Position numbers and translations under genes: made by a program. The notes under the pieces are model-generated. The model did no database searches. It saw only the letters and a list, made by a program, of their open reading frames with translations, and was not told the origin of the DNA. Positions 54,899 through 64,000 of a DNA stretch of 64,000 nt are shown here, in pieces. Source of the DNA: Oenanthe sinensis (taxonomy: Eukaryota; Streptophyta; Magnoliopsida; Apiales; Apiaceae); the NCBI GenBank assembly GCA_028671895.1, contig JAPMAC010000209.1:20172501-20236500 (forward strand). Direction: 5' to 3'. Every line of letters starts with the position of its first letter. Within the stretch, counting starts at the first letter, position 1.

Positions 54899-55026
54899 GA
54901 AGTAATTCTTTTTCTTTTTTTTTAATTCTTTTATACTGTTCTAGATTATTAGTTTTATTCTTTAGTTTTGACATCATCAAAACTTGATTTATGCTTACAT
55001 TTTATAAAGCATAAATAGGGGAAGAT
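54899..55026 (+). other. F 3' untranslated stretch and polypurine tract
   Basis: AT-rich non-coding DNA ending in AGGGGAAGAT (55017-55026) just before the LTR start TGTTAGG. Confidence 0.85.
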
Positions 55027-55789
55027 TGTTAGGAATATATTCATTTGATGATGTACAAAATACTAGAACAGGGTCTAGCTCAGTTTATCTGTAATAAGTC
55101 TTTCTAGTCTCTGAAATGTATAATCAGAGTCTAGATGGTCAACATTCATGTTACTTGTACTTAGAAGAATTTCTGTAGAAAGTGAAACCAGAGTCTGCAT
55201 AAAGATCAGAGTCTGGAAGGTGATCAAAGTCTATACACTATCAGAGTCTATGATCTATCAGAGTCTACATGTGATCAGAGTCTGAAGATCATCAGAGTTT
55301 GAAGATTTCAGAGTCTATACAGTTGAGGATAAATTTGGAAGAAGATCACAGGAATGGAAAGTCTTCGAAGATCAAGATAAATATATTGCAGATATGCTAT
55401 GGGAAATAAAGAGAATTCTAGAAGGAAACTGTCAACTAATAATTAGGGATTTTATTCCTATTGTAATTTTACTTTCTGTTATTAGTTGATAGGCAGCTCT
55501 CTATATAAACTCTATGTAACCTAATTGTAAAGGTGTAGAAGTCGAAGCATAATTGTCTGAGTGAAATATTATGAGGGCATAGAGATAGAGAGAGTTGCTG
55601 TAATAAACACAGAGAAGCTGCTAGGGTTTCTGTACACCCTAGGAGAGTTTTGTATTCACAAATCAATAATACAAAACAGTACTTATTCATATTTTTGTGT
55701 TTGAGTTTGTTCTTAATTTGATTTTAAATCAGGCAGAAAAGACATACAAGTATTCAACCCCCCCTTCTACTTGTACAAGTGGGAAAACA
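55027..55789 (+). repeat. F 3' LTR (763 bp)
   Basis: Copy of the 5' LTR with about 15 substitutions and one extra CAGAGTCT-type unit of about 17 bp (near 55280-55300). TATA box at 55501-55510. Ends GGGAAAACA at 55789, then the CATTT duplication (55790-55794). Confidence 0.93.
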
Positions 55790-55794
55790 CATTT

Positions 55795-56737
55795 CATCAA
55801 ATCTTTCTAGTGAGCCAAGATCCATATTTCATCCATGTTTCAAGATAGCGTTGGCTAATACACCCAAAACACGACTATTTAGGTAGACAACATTTGTCAA
55901 TTATATCAAATATAACTCTTGGATAGTTTGGTAGAACAACCCTTTGTACACATTTATCCAATAATTCTTACCAAACTCTATGCCTCTAAACCCATAATCC
56001 TATTGTGATGATTTAGTTAAGTTAGACCCAACGTTTAATAAACAAAGTACAATTACTTATCACATTTTCCCATGATTGATAAGAGCATTTTACTTTGGCA
56101 AACCCACTCCTTTTCAATCTAGATCTTAATGTGTTTAAACATTGGAAGGCATCTATATTAACATAATATTTATTTAGGGATTTATTATTTAACGATCATG
56201 ATCCCATCATAAAGCGATTCTCAATTTTTCCTTGATTAAATAATCCATTTCAATTTTCATCAATGGTTTGATTTCTAGATCGTCGGAGAAGTCACAAGCG
56301 GTCTCACTTAAAACCCAACTTTCTTACAGATTAATAATCCGTTGTTGACAAAATCTCCCTATATCAGAAAAATGAAAATTCATATTCAATACCGTGTTTC
56401 ATAAACACAAGAATCTCATGATCATTTGTTCAATTTTAATGTCTTGAGTCGTTACAGATTTTATCTTGTTTAAACAAGCACGGCATGGGTGTCGTATCTA
56501 ATACACACATACATGATTAATCTAATTAAAACATGCATCATTAACTATTCTACACTAACATTCATACATCAATATCTAAAGTGCAGTATGTAAACGTGCT
56601 TGGTTATGGCCCCTTTCTTATGTGATCCTTTCGAGCTAATGAAAGGATCAAGGTCAATCTATGGTGATAAAATATAAATACAATTACATGTCTTCATTCT
56701 TCTTGTATCCATGGGCGCCTACTCCTCTTCTTGGATC
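55795..56737 (-). other. D leader, outer part
   Basis: The 5' untranslated region of D, continuing from 43233. The part around 56380-56440 is clearly similar to the E leader at 59340-59410 (reverse complement), which fixes its identity. No gene is present. E's LTR interrupts it at 56738, with GGATC (56733-56737) as the putative left target duplication. Confidence 0.72.
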
Positions 56738-58392
56738 TGAAAGTGTTTGATCTAAAACCAATCATGTATGATGAGTTAGGAAAAACTTTCTGCTACTCTT
56801 ATTTAATTTCATTTGATAATAATAAAGTATTTATTTGTTATATTACGGGCTTAATCTATTTGAAGTGTATTAAATAAGATGTTCCATAGTTTAGAGCAAA
56901 TCTTCTAGAATTATTATGAGATTGTAATAATGAGATCTAGAAGATAATAGCTTTAGACTTAAACAGTTCCTGATCATAGGATAACTAATTGGAAATTGGT
57001 AAATCCGTAAAGATCAGTACATACTATGCTAGCTCTCTTAGGAGGATGTCTGTTCTCATAGACATTTGTGTGGTGACACTATATCTAGTATGTAGGTGCT
57101 TATTAAGGAATAAGTTCACTGAACATGACTCGATAAGTAGAACAACTAATGGAGTTTACTCACGTGTCGATAGTTGTTTATTAAGTAAATAGTTGTACAA
57201 GTATCCTTAGACTTGAGATCGTTAAAGTAATCTCGTACACAATGATTTATGCTTTGGTTTAGTCCTTAGTCTCTAGGACATTCATTAGGTCCATTCTGGG
57301 TATAGTGATTTGTGTATGGAGATAGTTAACGGATCAATAAAGGATCTGCCCCTTCCAGTAAAGGAAGTGAATATCCTATGTTATCCTTAGATATGCAAGT
57401 TCAGGAATCTCTGGCCAGAGTGAATGAAATTAGAAAGAGTTTCTAATTTGCATTAAAAGGAACTTTGCATTATGAATAAGAAATCATATGATTAAATTAG
57501 AAAGAATTAATTGTACAGTAACTAATTACTGACAGGTTCTAAGTATTCTAAGCAATGATTTCGTATTATCTGGATAGTCGCAATATGTTGAGAAGCATCA
57601 CTCACGATGTAGAATAAATATAATTAATCAGATTAATTATATTTAATGAATTAATAGAATTCATATAAATAATAAATAAAATGTTTATTATTATTTATTT
57701 CTACTACCGGCTTAATATTGAACCTAAAGAGTCACACCATAAAAGAAATTAAATTATAGATGAAGGAATAATTAATAATATCTAGTCATTATTTATTTAT
57801 GAAATAAATAATTACTTAGCAAATTTTATAAATTAATTAAATGAGATTTAATTGATTATAAATTATTTAAGATAAGATCTTAATATTATTAATTAAATAT
57901 TTAATTAAAGTAATTAAATATGAAGATAGAATAATTTTCTAAAAGAGTTTAGAAAAAGAAATTAATGATTAAAATAGTTTTAATCATTAACTAATTAATT
58001 AATAAGATTAATTAATTAAAAAGGGAATTAATAATAAGATATTTATAGAAAATATCTCAGCTGAGATATTTGCCTATAAATATAGGATTATAAACCCTAA
58101 TAAAAGAACCCTAATATTTGTGAGAAATATTTTAAAAGGGAGGCAACCCTAATTCCTCTCTAGTCTCCTCCTTCATCTTTTAGTTTGATTCTTGGTGGAT
58201 ATCTTTAGAGCACTCCACACTTGAGGGGTGATTGCAAGGATTGAAGAACAAGATCTTCTCTAGCTATTGCCGGAAAGCAATCGAGATATTCTTCAATTTA
58301 TAAAATAGTTTTTGTATCTATATATATGTATATATAGGAATATATGCAAATAAATGTTATTCAATGCTTCCGCTGGTCCATAAATTCCTTCA
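56738..58392 (+). repeat. E 5' LTR (about 1655 bp)
   Basis: The right end (CCTTCA) is fixed by the primer site one base later. The left end is placed at TGAAAGTG, which mirrors the right end (TGAAGG on the opposite strand); without the 3' LTR this is an inference. A TATA box (58074-58086, CTATAAATATAGG) lies about 310 bp before the end. The 67-codon ORF at 56989 is not a gene. Confidence 0.78.
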
Positions 58393-58393
58393 A

Positions 58394-58405
58394 TGGTATC
58401 AGAGC
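58394..58405 (+). other. E primer binding site (tRNA-iMet type)
   Basis: TGGTATCAGAGC, one base after the LTR end. Confidence 0.92.
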
Positions 58406-58833
58406 ATAGGTTGTATGCATATAGATTCGTGGTCAAGTTTCAGAATTTTATGAGTATGTATGTATTTATTATGATTTATACAAGCAATATCATGTTTTAA
58501 TTATGATTAATGTTATATTGTTTTTCAAATTTATTTTGATAATTTTCTTGGGTTCTATAAGTGTTGTAGTTCATCTAGTTAATTTTTCATAATTTTCTAA
58601 TCCGTAGAATATTTATTATGAATTTTGAAAGAAATAATAATGATTTAATTATGATTAATTCATTACTGTTCCTCAAAATTTATTTTATATTTTTCATGTG
58701 TTATAAAAGTGTTGTAGATCGTCCAGTTTTTTTTAGAATATTTTTCTGAGCAATAGATTATTTATTATGGATTTTTAAAATTGTTTTTAATTAATTCATA
58801 ATTAAATAATAATATCTAGGGAAAAAAGGGTTT

Positions 58834-58889
58834 AACGCATTCTGCACATGCGTTACAAGCTAAAAAAGGGTTTTTGGCTTGTAACGCAT
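58834..58889 (+). promoter_or_regulatory. Competing hairpins in the E leader
   Basis: Hairpin 1: AACGCAT (58834-58840) with ATGCGTT (58848-58854), 7-base loop. Hairpin 2: ATGCGTTACAAGC (58848-58860) with GCTTGTAACGCAT (58877-58889), extended inside by a U-G pair and five A-U pairs to about 19 bp around an AGGG loop. The two share the ATGCGTT arm and cannot form together. Confidence 0.7.
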
Positions 58890-59010
58890 ACCCGAGATGC
58901 GTGACAGGGTGTCTTGCACGCGCCTGACGCGCGTGTGCGCATGAGGATGCGTCAGAAACTTCTCGGGGCGCGTACGGGCACGTGGGAGCTCAGAATGGGG
59001 CGTGTAATAT
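58890..59010 (+). other. CpG-rich structured stretch in the E leader
   Basis: A local CpG cluster in otherwise AT-rich DNA, with a perfect 7-bp stem CACGCGC (58917-58923) and GCGCGTG (58929-58935) around CTGAC. GATGCGT words recur (58896, 58946), repeating the ATGCGT arm of the hairpins. Confidence 0.6.
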
Positions 59011-59717
59011 ACCGTTGGATTCGTTTTTTCCGAGACGGTTGTAATGGTATATTACAATAATTTTTCGGAAATTGTTTCGAACTGTTTAGTGCTTCCAAAA
59101 GTGTTTTAAAACAAGTTTTAACTGTTTTAAGTTGCTTTTAAATACACCATGTGATACATAGAGATGTATAATGCTTATATATTGTAATATATAATTTAAA
59201 ATGCCTACCTTATGTTTATTCGTGATTATATATATGTGATATATGCTTGAATTATCATGAGATGATAGATTTAGGTGAACTTAATTAACATAAGGCGTAT
59301 GTTAAACAATCTAGAATAGTGAAATTGTTTCGTGACCTTTATTTACATATTATGAATACAATCATGAGATTTTTGTGTTTATGAAACACGTGATTGAATA
59401 TGAATTTTCAACTTAAGTGAAAGGATAATTCTATCAAACAACAGATGTTCTATCTGTAAGAAAAGGGGTTATTAAGAGACACATCTTGACAATGCTCCAC
59501 CCCTGGCCTGGGATGACTCCAAGTATCAATAGTTGATTTAAAATATTTAATCCAATCTAAAAGAATCTCTTTATAATATGATTATGATTGTAACATAATA
59601 TAATCCCCTAAAATATAAAGAATATCAAGTAGTAATTGGCCATAAAACACAAAGGGCTTGTGTTGGTCATAGCCTTCCAACATAATAGAAAGTATTTCTT
59701 GTTTTTGAAACTCCGTC

Positions 59718-60018
59718 GTTTCGTGCTACAGCCGAGGGCGTTGTTTCCGAAAGAAGATATACTTGTCTATAACATGAGATGTGTATGATGAATTGGAATC
59801 TTATGGTCGTTACGTGCTACAGCCGTGGGCTATTTGAAACTAGTTTAATTATACGAGATGTTGGGATTGACTTGACTTAGAATATTGAGTTTGTCGTGCC
59901 ACAGCCGTGACTCAAGTATTCAAGAGGCTAAAGTAAGATTAGGGAATAACATGAGATGTAGCTGACAAGAGTTGTCTGCCTATTGAACGTTACATGGCGT
60001 TTCGTGCTACAGCCGAGG
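59718..60018 (+). repeat. Four-copy GTGCTACAGCCG repeat in the E leader
   Basis: Copies at about 59718, 59807, 59889 and 59999 with the pattern CGT(G/T)...GTGCYACAGCCG(A/T)G. A second word, ACATGAGATGT, alternates with it (59771, 59944, and a variant at 59853). The period is roughly 80-110 bp. Confidence 0.75.
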
Positions 60019-60215
60019 TTGTGTGATGGAATGTAGGATCCCTATCCCACTATCATTATGAATGCTTAATTTCAATAAGGGATATAGAAATTAGATAGAA
60101 TAGTGGGAGGCACTTATGAATAAAGACCCGATTTATATGGTGTTTTAGATAATGAAATAGAGTATTTGCTAAATGTTGTTATGTGTTTATTATTTGCAAA
60201 TTTATTATATACATA

Positions 60216-61028
60216 ATGTCTTCTGCACTATCACTCCGTTGCATGCTCGATGCACACAAATTAACTGGTCCCAACAATGCTGATTGGCTTCGAAACCTGA
60301 GAATTGTTCTCAGGATTGAAAAGAAGGAATATGTACTAGACTCACCTAAACCTGCTGAACCTGCTCAGGATGCACATAATGATGAACATATTGTGTATCG
60401 TAATTGGATAGATGATGCAAAAGTTGCACAGTGTGTTATGCTGGGATCCATGAATGATGAGATCCAAAAGCAACACGAGCATATGGATGCTCACTCTATC
60501 CTTATGCATCTACAAGATTTGTATGATGTGGCAGGAAGTACAGCTCGATATGAGATATCGAAGGAGCTGTTCCGTTGTAGGACGACTGAGGGATCATCTG
60601 TGAATGTTTATGTGCTCAAGATGATCAATTTGATTGAGCGTCTTGGACAACTTGGATTTGTCATGGATGGGGAGCTGAATCAAGATCTGGTCTTGCAATC
60701 ACTTCTAGATTCATTCTCGCAGTTCGTTGTGAACTTTCACATGAACAAGTTGGATGTCAGCTTGCCTGAACTCCATAACATGCTGAAAACTGCTGAGTCG
60801 AATTTTCCCACAAAGAAGAGTTTTGTTCTTCTAATTGGTGAAGGCTCTAACCCTAAGAAGAGGAAGAGGAGCCCTCCTAAGAAGAAGAAGAAGAAGGTAG
60901 GTGAGAAAAGGCCAGTTCCTCCAAAAGCTGAAGATCCCAAAAGCAAAGCTGTTTGCTTTCACTGCAACAAAGTGGGGCACTGGAAGAGAAACTGTAAGGC
61001 TTACCTTGCAGAATTGAAGAAGAAGTAG
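60216..61028 (+). CDS. gag: Copia Gag, element E
   Basis: ATG at 60216 (MSSALSLRCMLD) is chosen over the in-frame ATG at 60183, because it matches D's start (MANNTNTFS) in position relative to the domain. About 270 codons. UBN2-type capsid domain (NADWLRNLRIVLR, then LVLQSLLDSFSQFVVNFHMN), a strongly basic linker with a run of Lys (about 230-245), then a complete zinc knuckle CFHCNKVGHWKRNC (about 60955-60996). The TAG at 61026 is where related polyproteins continue, and the same frame goes on into protease. Confidence 0.86.
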   Translation: MSSALSLRCMLDAHKLTGPNNADWLRNLRIVLRIEKKEYVLDSPKPAEPAQDAHNDEHIVYRNWIDDAKVAQCVMLGSMNDEIQKQHEHMDAHSILMHLQDLYDVAGSTARYEISKELFRCRTTEGSSVNVYVLKMINLIERLGQLGFVMDGELNQDLVLQSLLDSFSQFVVNFHMNKLDVSLPELHNMLKTAESNFPTKKSFVLLIGEGSNPKKRKRSPPKKKKKKVGEKRPVPPKAEDPKSKAVCFHCNKVGHWKRNCKAYLAELKKK

Positions 61029-62354
61029 GGTGGTGAGACTACCGCTTCTGCTTCAGGTATGTTCATGATTGAACTAAATATGTCACTTAATCAAACTTCT
61101 ACTTGGGTATTAGATACCGCATGTGGTTCTCACATTTGCAATTCGTTGCATGGACTAAGGAGAAGTAAGACTCTTGAAGAAGAGGAGGTGATCCTACGTA
61201 TGGGCAATGGAGCAAGAGTTGCTGCTGTAGCTATAGGATCGTTTGATTTACTTATGCCTACGGGCAAGACTATTATTTTGGATAATTGTTATTTTGTTCC
61301 CTCAATTGTGAGGAATATTATTTCTATTCCCATGTTAGACTTGGATGGTTTTTCATTTGTTATTGAGAATAATAAATGTTCAATTTTTAGAAATAATGTT
61401 CTTTATGGTGTTGGTATTTTAAATAATGGTTTGTATATATGTGACGTAGAACATAGTTTACTTCAAATTGAACATAGTAATAAAAGAAAAAGAGATTATG
61501 AAAATCCCACCTACTTGTGGCACTGCAGACTTGGTCATATTAGTGAAAATAGACTTAAGACATTGCATAAGGAAGGGTTACTAGAACCTTTTGATTTTGA
61601 ATCATATCCTACATGCGAGTCTTGTCTGTTAGGCAAAATGACCAAATCTCCATTTAGTGGACATGGAAAAAGAGCTGCGGAGTTGCTTGGATTGGTACAT
61701 ACAGATGTGTGTGGGCCGATGTCCACGCAAGTCATGGGTGGATTTTCATACTTCATCACTTTTACAGATGATCGATCTAGATTTGGATATGTGTATTTGA
61801 TGAAATACAAATCCGAAACCTTTGAAAACTTCAAAGAATATAAGTATGAAGTAGAGAAACAAACCAAGTATAGTATTAAAACCCTTCGATCAGATCGAGG
61901 AGGTGAATACTTAAGTGGCGAGTTTCTAAATTATCTCAAAGAAAATGGTATAGTCTCTCAATGGACTCCTCCGGCCACTCCCCAGTTGAATGGAGTATCC
62001 AAAAGGAGAAATCGAACTTTGTTGGACATGGTTCGATCCATGATGAGCTATACAGATCTTCCAATATCACTTTGGGGTTATGCATTGGAAACATCAGCAT
62101 ATATATTGAACAAGATGCCTTCCAAATCTATTCCTCAAACTCCGAATGAGATATGGAAAGAAAGGAAACCGAGTCTTAAGCACGTTAAGATTTGGGAATG
62201 TCCGGCTTATGTCAAAAAAGTTGACCCCGATAAGCTAGAATCTCGATCCGTGAAATGTAGGTTTGTAGGATATCCTAAAGAGACTTTAGGGTATTACTTT
62301 TACACCGAACAAAGGGTGTTTGTCTCCCGACATGCTACCTTCCTGGAAAAATAG
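61029..62354 (+). CDS. pol: Copia protease and integrase, element E
   Basis: Same frame as Gag after the TAG. With residues counted from the ATG at 61059: protease W-V-L-D-T-A (D19, T20, A21; DTA is also the Tnt1 type), integrase zinc domain H155, H160, C186, C189, then the core with D216 (HTDVCGP) and D279 (RSDRGGEY). The third catalytic residue, expected as Glu in VSERRNR, is Lys315 (codon AAA, 62001-62003). The spacing between D279 and residue 315 is the usual 35. The integrase tail (GYPKETLGYYFY) is intact. It ends in TAG at 62352 just after FLEK. Confidence 0.86.
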   Translation, partial: GGETTASASGMFMIELNMSLNQTSTWVLDTACGSHICNSLHGLRRSKTLEEEEVILRMGNGARVAAVAIGSFDLLMPTGKTIILDNCYFVPSIVRNIISIPMLDLDGFSFVIENNKCSIFRNNVLYGVGILNNGLYICDVEHSLLQIEHSNKRKRDYENPTYLWHCRLGHISENRLKTLHKEGLLEPFDFESYPTCESCLLGKMTKSPFSGHGKRAAELLGLVHTDVCGPMSTQVMGGFSYFITFTDDRSRFGYVYLMKYKSETFENFKEYKYEVEKQTKYSIKTLRSDRGGEYLSGEFLNYLKENGIVSQWTPPATPQLNGVSKRRNRTLLDMVRSMMSYTDLPISLWGYALETSAYILNKMPSKSIPQTPNEIWKERKPSLKHVKIWECPAYVKKVDPDKLESRSVKCRFVGYPKETLGYYFYTEQRVFVSRHATFLEK

Positions 62355-62750
62355 TTTATCCTTGAAGGGAATAGTAGGAGCAAGATTGAACTTGATGAAG
62401 TTCATGAAGAACAAACTACTACGGTTCAAGAGGAAACACCTGTTCATATTGAACAACCTTTCGTAGAACAGCCCATGTATAGATCACAAAGGGTGTCTCG
62501 CCAACCTGAGAGGTATTATGACCTTGTCATTGAGAATGACAATGAATTGGCGGTCATTGATAGAGACGACCCTATGACCTTCAACGAGGCTGTGAGTAGT
62601 GTTGACTCAGAGAAATGGCAGAGTGCTATGAAATCCGAAATGGACTCCATGTATGCCAACCAAGTATGGACTTTGGTAGAGGCACCCAAGGATATGAAGC
62701 CTATAGGGTGCAAGTGGGTATACAAGAGAAAGATTGGAGCAAATGGCTAG
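62355..62750 (+). CDS. pol: Copia Pol linker and RT start, element E
   Basis: The same frame continues: a linker (from FILEGNSRSK), then YRSQRVSRQPERYYDLV, the DDPMTFNEAVSS region and the start of RT (W-x-SAMKSEMDSMYANQVW, GCKWVYKRK). The TAG at 62748 falls within the NG-x-VETYKARLVAKG motif, at a position variable in this family (Lys, Gln or Asn). Confidence 0.83.
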   Translation, partial: FILEGNSRSKIELDEVHEEQTTTVQEETPVHIEQPFVEQPMYRSQRVSRQPERYYDLVIENDNELAVIDRDDPMTFNEAVSSVDSEKWQSAMKSEMDSMYANQVWTLVEAPKDMKPIGCKWVYKRKIGANG

Positions 62751-64000
62751 GTAGAGACCTACAAGGCCAGGCTCGTGGCAAAAGGATTCAAACAAAGACA
62801 AGGGATTGACTTTGATGAAAATTTTTCGCCTGTAGCCTTGCTCAAATCAATTCGGATTTTACTTGCTATTGAAGCTTACTATGACTATGAGATCTGGCAA
62901 ATGGACGTAAAGACAGCTTTCCTCAATGGGGAACTTGAAGAAGAAGTGTATATGACACAGCCAGAGGGTTTTATTTCCAAAGGAAATGAACATCTAGTAT
63001 GTAAGCTACTACGAACCATATATGGGTTAAGGCAAGCTTCTCGAAGATGGAACATCCGTTTTGATGAGACAATCAAAGAGTTTGATTTTATCAAAAACAT
63101 AGATGAACCATGTGTCTACAAGAAGGTTAGTAGGAGCGCAGTAACATTTCTTATTTTGTATGTAGATGACATACTCTTAATAGGAAATGACATACCAATG
63201 CTGCAATCAGTAAAAATGTGGCTATCAAAGAACTTCACCATGAAGGACTTGGGAGAAGCGTCCTACATTCTTGGTAAGAAGATCTATAGAGATAGATCAA
63301 GAAGAATGATAGGTCTAACCCAAGGTACGTACATCGATACGGTGCTTAAAAGGTTTAGCATGGAAAACTCCAAGAGAGGTCTCATACCGATGAGCCATGG
63401 AGTCTCCCTTTCTGACAAGATATCTCCTAAGACACCTGAAGAAAGAGAGCGTATGAGTAGGATTCCTTATACGTCGGCAATAGGATCTATCATGTACGCG
63501 ATGTTATGTACTAGACCTGATGTTTCTCACTCAATTAGTGTGACTAGCAGATATCATTCAAATCCAGGTGAAGACCACTGGAAAGCAGTGAAGAACATCC
63601 TTAAGTACTTGAGAAGGACTAAGGATATTTTTCTTGTTTTTGGTGGGTCTGAGTTGAAAATAGAAGGTTACACTGACTCTAGTTTTCAGTCAGAGTGTGA
63701 TGATAGTACATCCATGTTAGAGTATGTGTTTACTCTAAATGGTGGGGCGATTAGTTGGAGAAGTCGTAAGCAATCTACGACGGCTGACTCCACAGCAGAA
63801 GCAGAGTATATAGCTGCAAGTGAGGCAGCAAAGGAAGCTGTTTGGATGAAGAAATTTTTTTCTGAGTTGGGAGTAGTTCCTGGCATAGAGGGGCCTATTG
63901 TGTTATATTGTGACAATAACGCTGCAATAGCTCAAGCCAAGGAACCGAGGTCTCACAAGAATACCAAACATATATTGCGGCGGTTTCATTTGATTAGGGA
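62751..64000 (+). CDS. pol: Copia RT and RNase H, element E (runs off the window)
   Basis: Fully open in the same frame to the window edge, about 416 codons. RT: KARLVAKGF, QMDVKTAFLNG, YGLRQAS, LILYVDDILLIGND (active site about 63160), MKDLGEASYILG. RNase H: GYTDSSFQSE, STAEAEYIAAS, YCDNNAAIAQAKEP, TKHILRRFHLI. The RT active-site Asp pair and the RNase H acidic residues are present. The C-terminal end, purine tract and 3' LTR are outside. Confidence 0.88.

Larger units (their letters stand above)
43239..55789 (+). mobile_element. Element F: near-complete Sirevirus-type copia element with long third ORF
   Basis: A 12551-bp element: 5' LTR (749 bp), tRNA-iMet primer site, gag (44026-46325), pol (46322-49523), a 472-bp spacer, a very long third ORF (49996-54898), a purine tract and a 3' LTR (763 bp), with matched CATTT duplications. 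The LTRs differ by about 15 substitutions plus one 17-18-bp repeat-unit indel (about 2 percent), so it is older than G1 and G2. The gene order and the gag and pol motifs (MSMMGEL, WHKKLSH, ERKNRTLIEAARTML) are those of Sireviruses (SIRE/Maximus). RT has lost its active site. Confidence 0.92.
12499..56737 (-). mobile_element. Element D: minus-strand Ty1/copia element split by four insertions
   Basis: D runs right to left: leader (55795-56737), gag (42720-43233), zinc knuckle and protease (41853-42719), integrase (41170-41852), RT and RNase H (27362-29366), purine tract and 3' LTR (26012-27347 plus 12499-12675). Removing G1, G2 and F, each with its 5-bp duplication, rejoins the pieces in order. 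E cuts the leader at 56737/56738, so the primer site and 5' LTR are outside the window. D's proteins resemble those of E (shared copia subgroup, clade not resolved), and its leader near 56380-56440 matches E's near 59340-59410. Confidence 0.87.
58406..60215 (+). other. E leader (5' untranslated region, 1.8 kb)
   Basis: A long non-coding leader with three noteworthy parts: two overlapping inverted repeats (58834-58889), a CpG-rich stretch with further stems (58890-59010), and a four-copy repeat around GTGCTACAGCCG (59718-60018). No ORF of note. It is probably the region for dimerisation, packaging or translation control, by analogy with other retroelements. Confidence 0.72.
56738..64000 (+). 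mobile_element. Element E: Ty1/copia element, 5' LTR through RNase H (right end outside window)
   Basis: 5' LTR (56738-58392), tRNA-iMet primer site, a 1.8-kb leader, gag (60216-61028), protease and integrase, RT and RNase H, all in one reading frame. The frame is broken by three TAG codons (61026, 62352, 62748) and has no frameshift to the window end. The coding sequence resembles D. The 3' LTR is not in view, so its age cannot be estimated. Confidence 0.9.

Noticed and set aside
56989..57192. 67-codon ORF in the E LTR
   Set aside because: Within the LTR, no similarity recognised, isolated.
58890..59010. CpG island promoter of a host gene
   Set aside because: No host ORF or exon follows; it lies in the E leader downstream of the LTR promoter.

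Overview
The window is nuclear DNA of a flowering plant and consists, as far as I can see, entirely of LTR retrotransposons nested in one another. Ty1/copia and Ty3/gypsy pol motifs, initiator-Met-tRNA primer sites (TGGTATCAGAGC), purine tracts, TG...CA LTR ends and 5-bp target duplications show this. I found no host gene, tRNA, rRNA, CRISPR array or cellular operon. The species cannot be named; a repeat-rich eudicot is likely.

Layout, with letters used throughout. 1-263: end of an LTR of the D family. 264-3394: element A (+), the 3' part of a Sirevirus-type copia element with an envelope-position ORF. 3395-8850: element B (+), the 3' part of a second, divergent Sirevirus, into which A is inserted. 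8851-12498: element C (+), an old decayed Sirevirus gag-pol, into which B is inserted. 12499-56737 and beyond: element D (-), a copia element inserted in the RNase H region of C and itself split by four later insertions: gypsy G1 (+, 12676-26006, TSD GTCCT) in its 3' LTR, gypsy G2 (-, 29367-41164, TSD TATGA) in its pol, Sirevirus F (+, 43239-55789, TSD CATTT) just upstream of gag, and copia E (+, 56738 to the window end) further upstream.

All elements look defective as they stand, but in different ways. G1 and G2 have giant LTRs (4302 and 4537 bp) whose two copies differ at only about 10 positions, yet their internal regions are decayed or deleted. They look like recently mobilised non-autonomous elements. 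F has a nearly complete Sirevirus layout (gag, protease, integrase, RT/RNase H, then a very long third ORF), but its RT has lost the YVDD box. E has an open gag-pol frame broken only by three UAG codons, plus a Glu-to-Lys change at the integrase catalytic position. D is decayed mostly by point stops, C by stops and indels.

The most unusual signals are these. A short near-palindrome (CAGASTCTG) is scattered through LTRs, coding and spacer DNA of A and F. The third ORF of A/F is very long, with an internal duplication of about 47 residues. B's LTR carries a dense YCGAYRGTT array. E's leader has two competing hairpins and a four-copy repeat. A block of sequence is part of the LTR in G2 but internal in G1.
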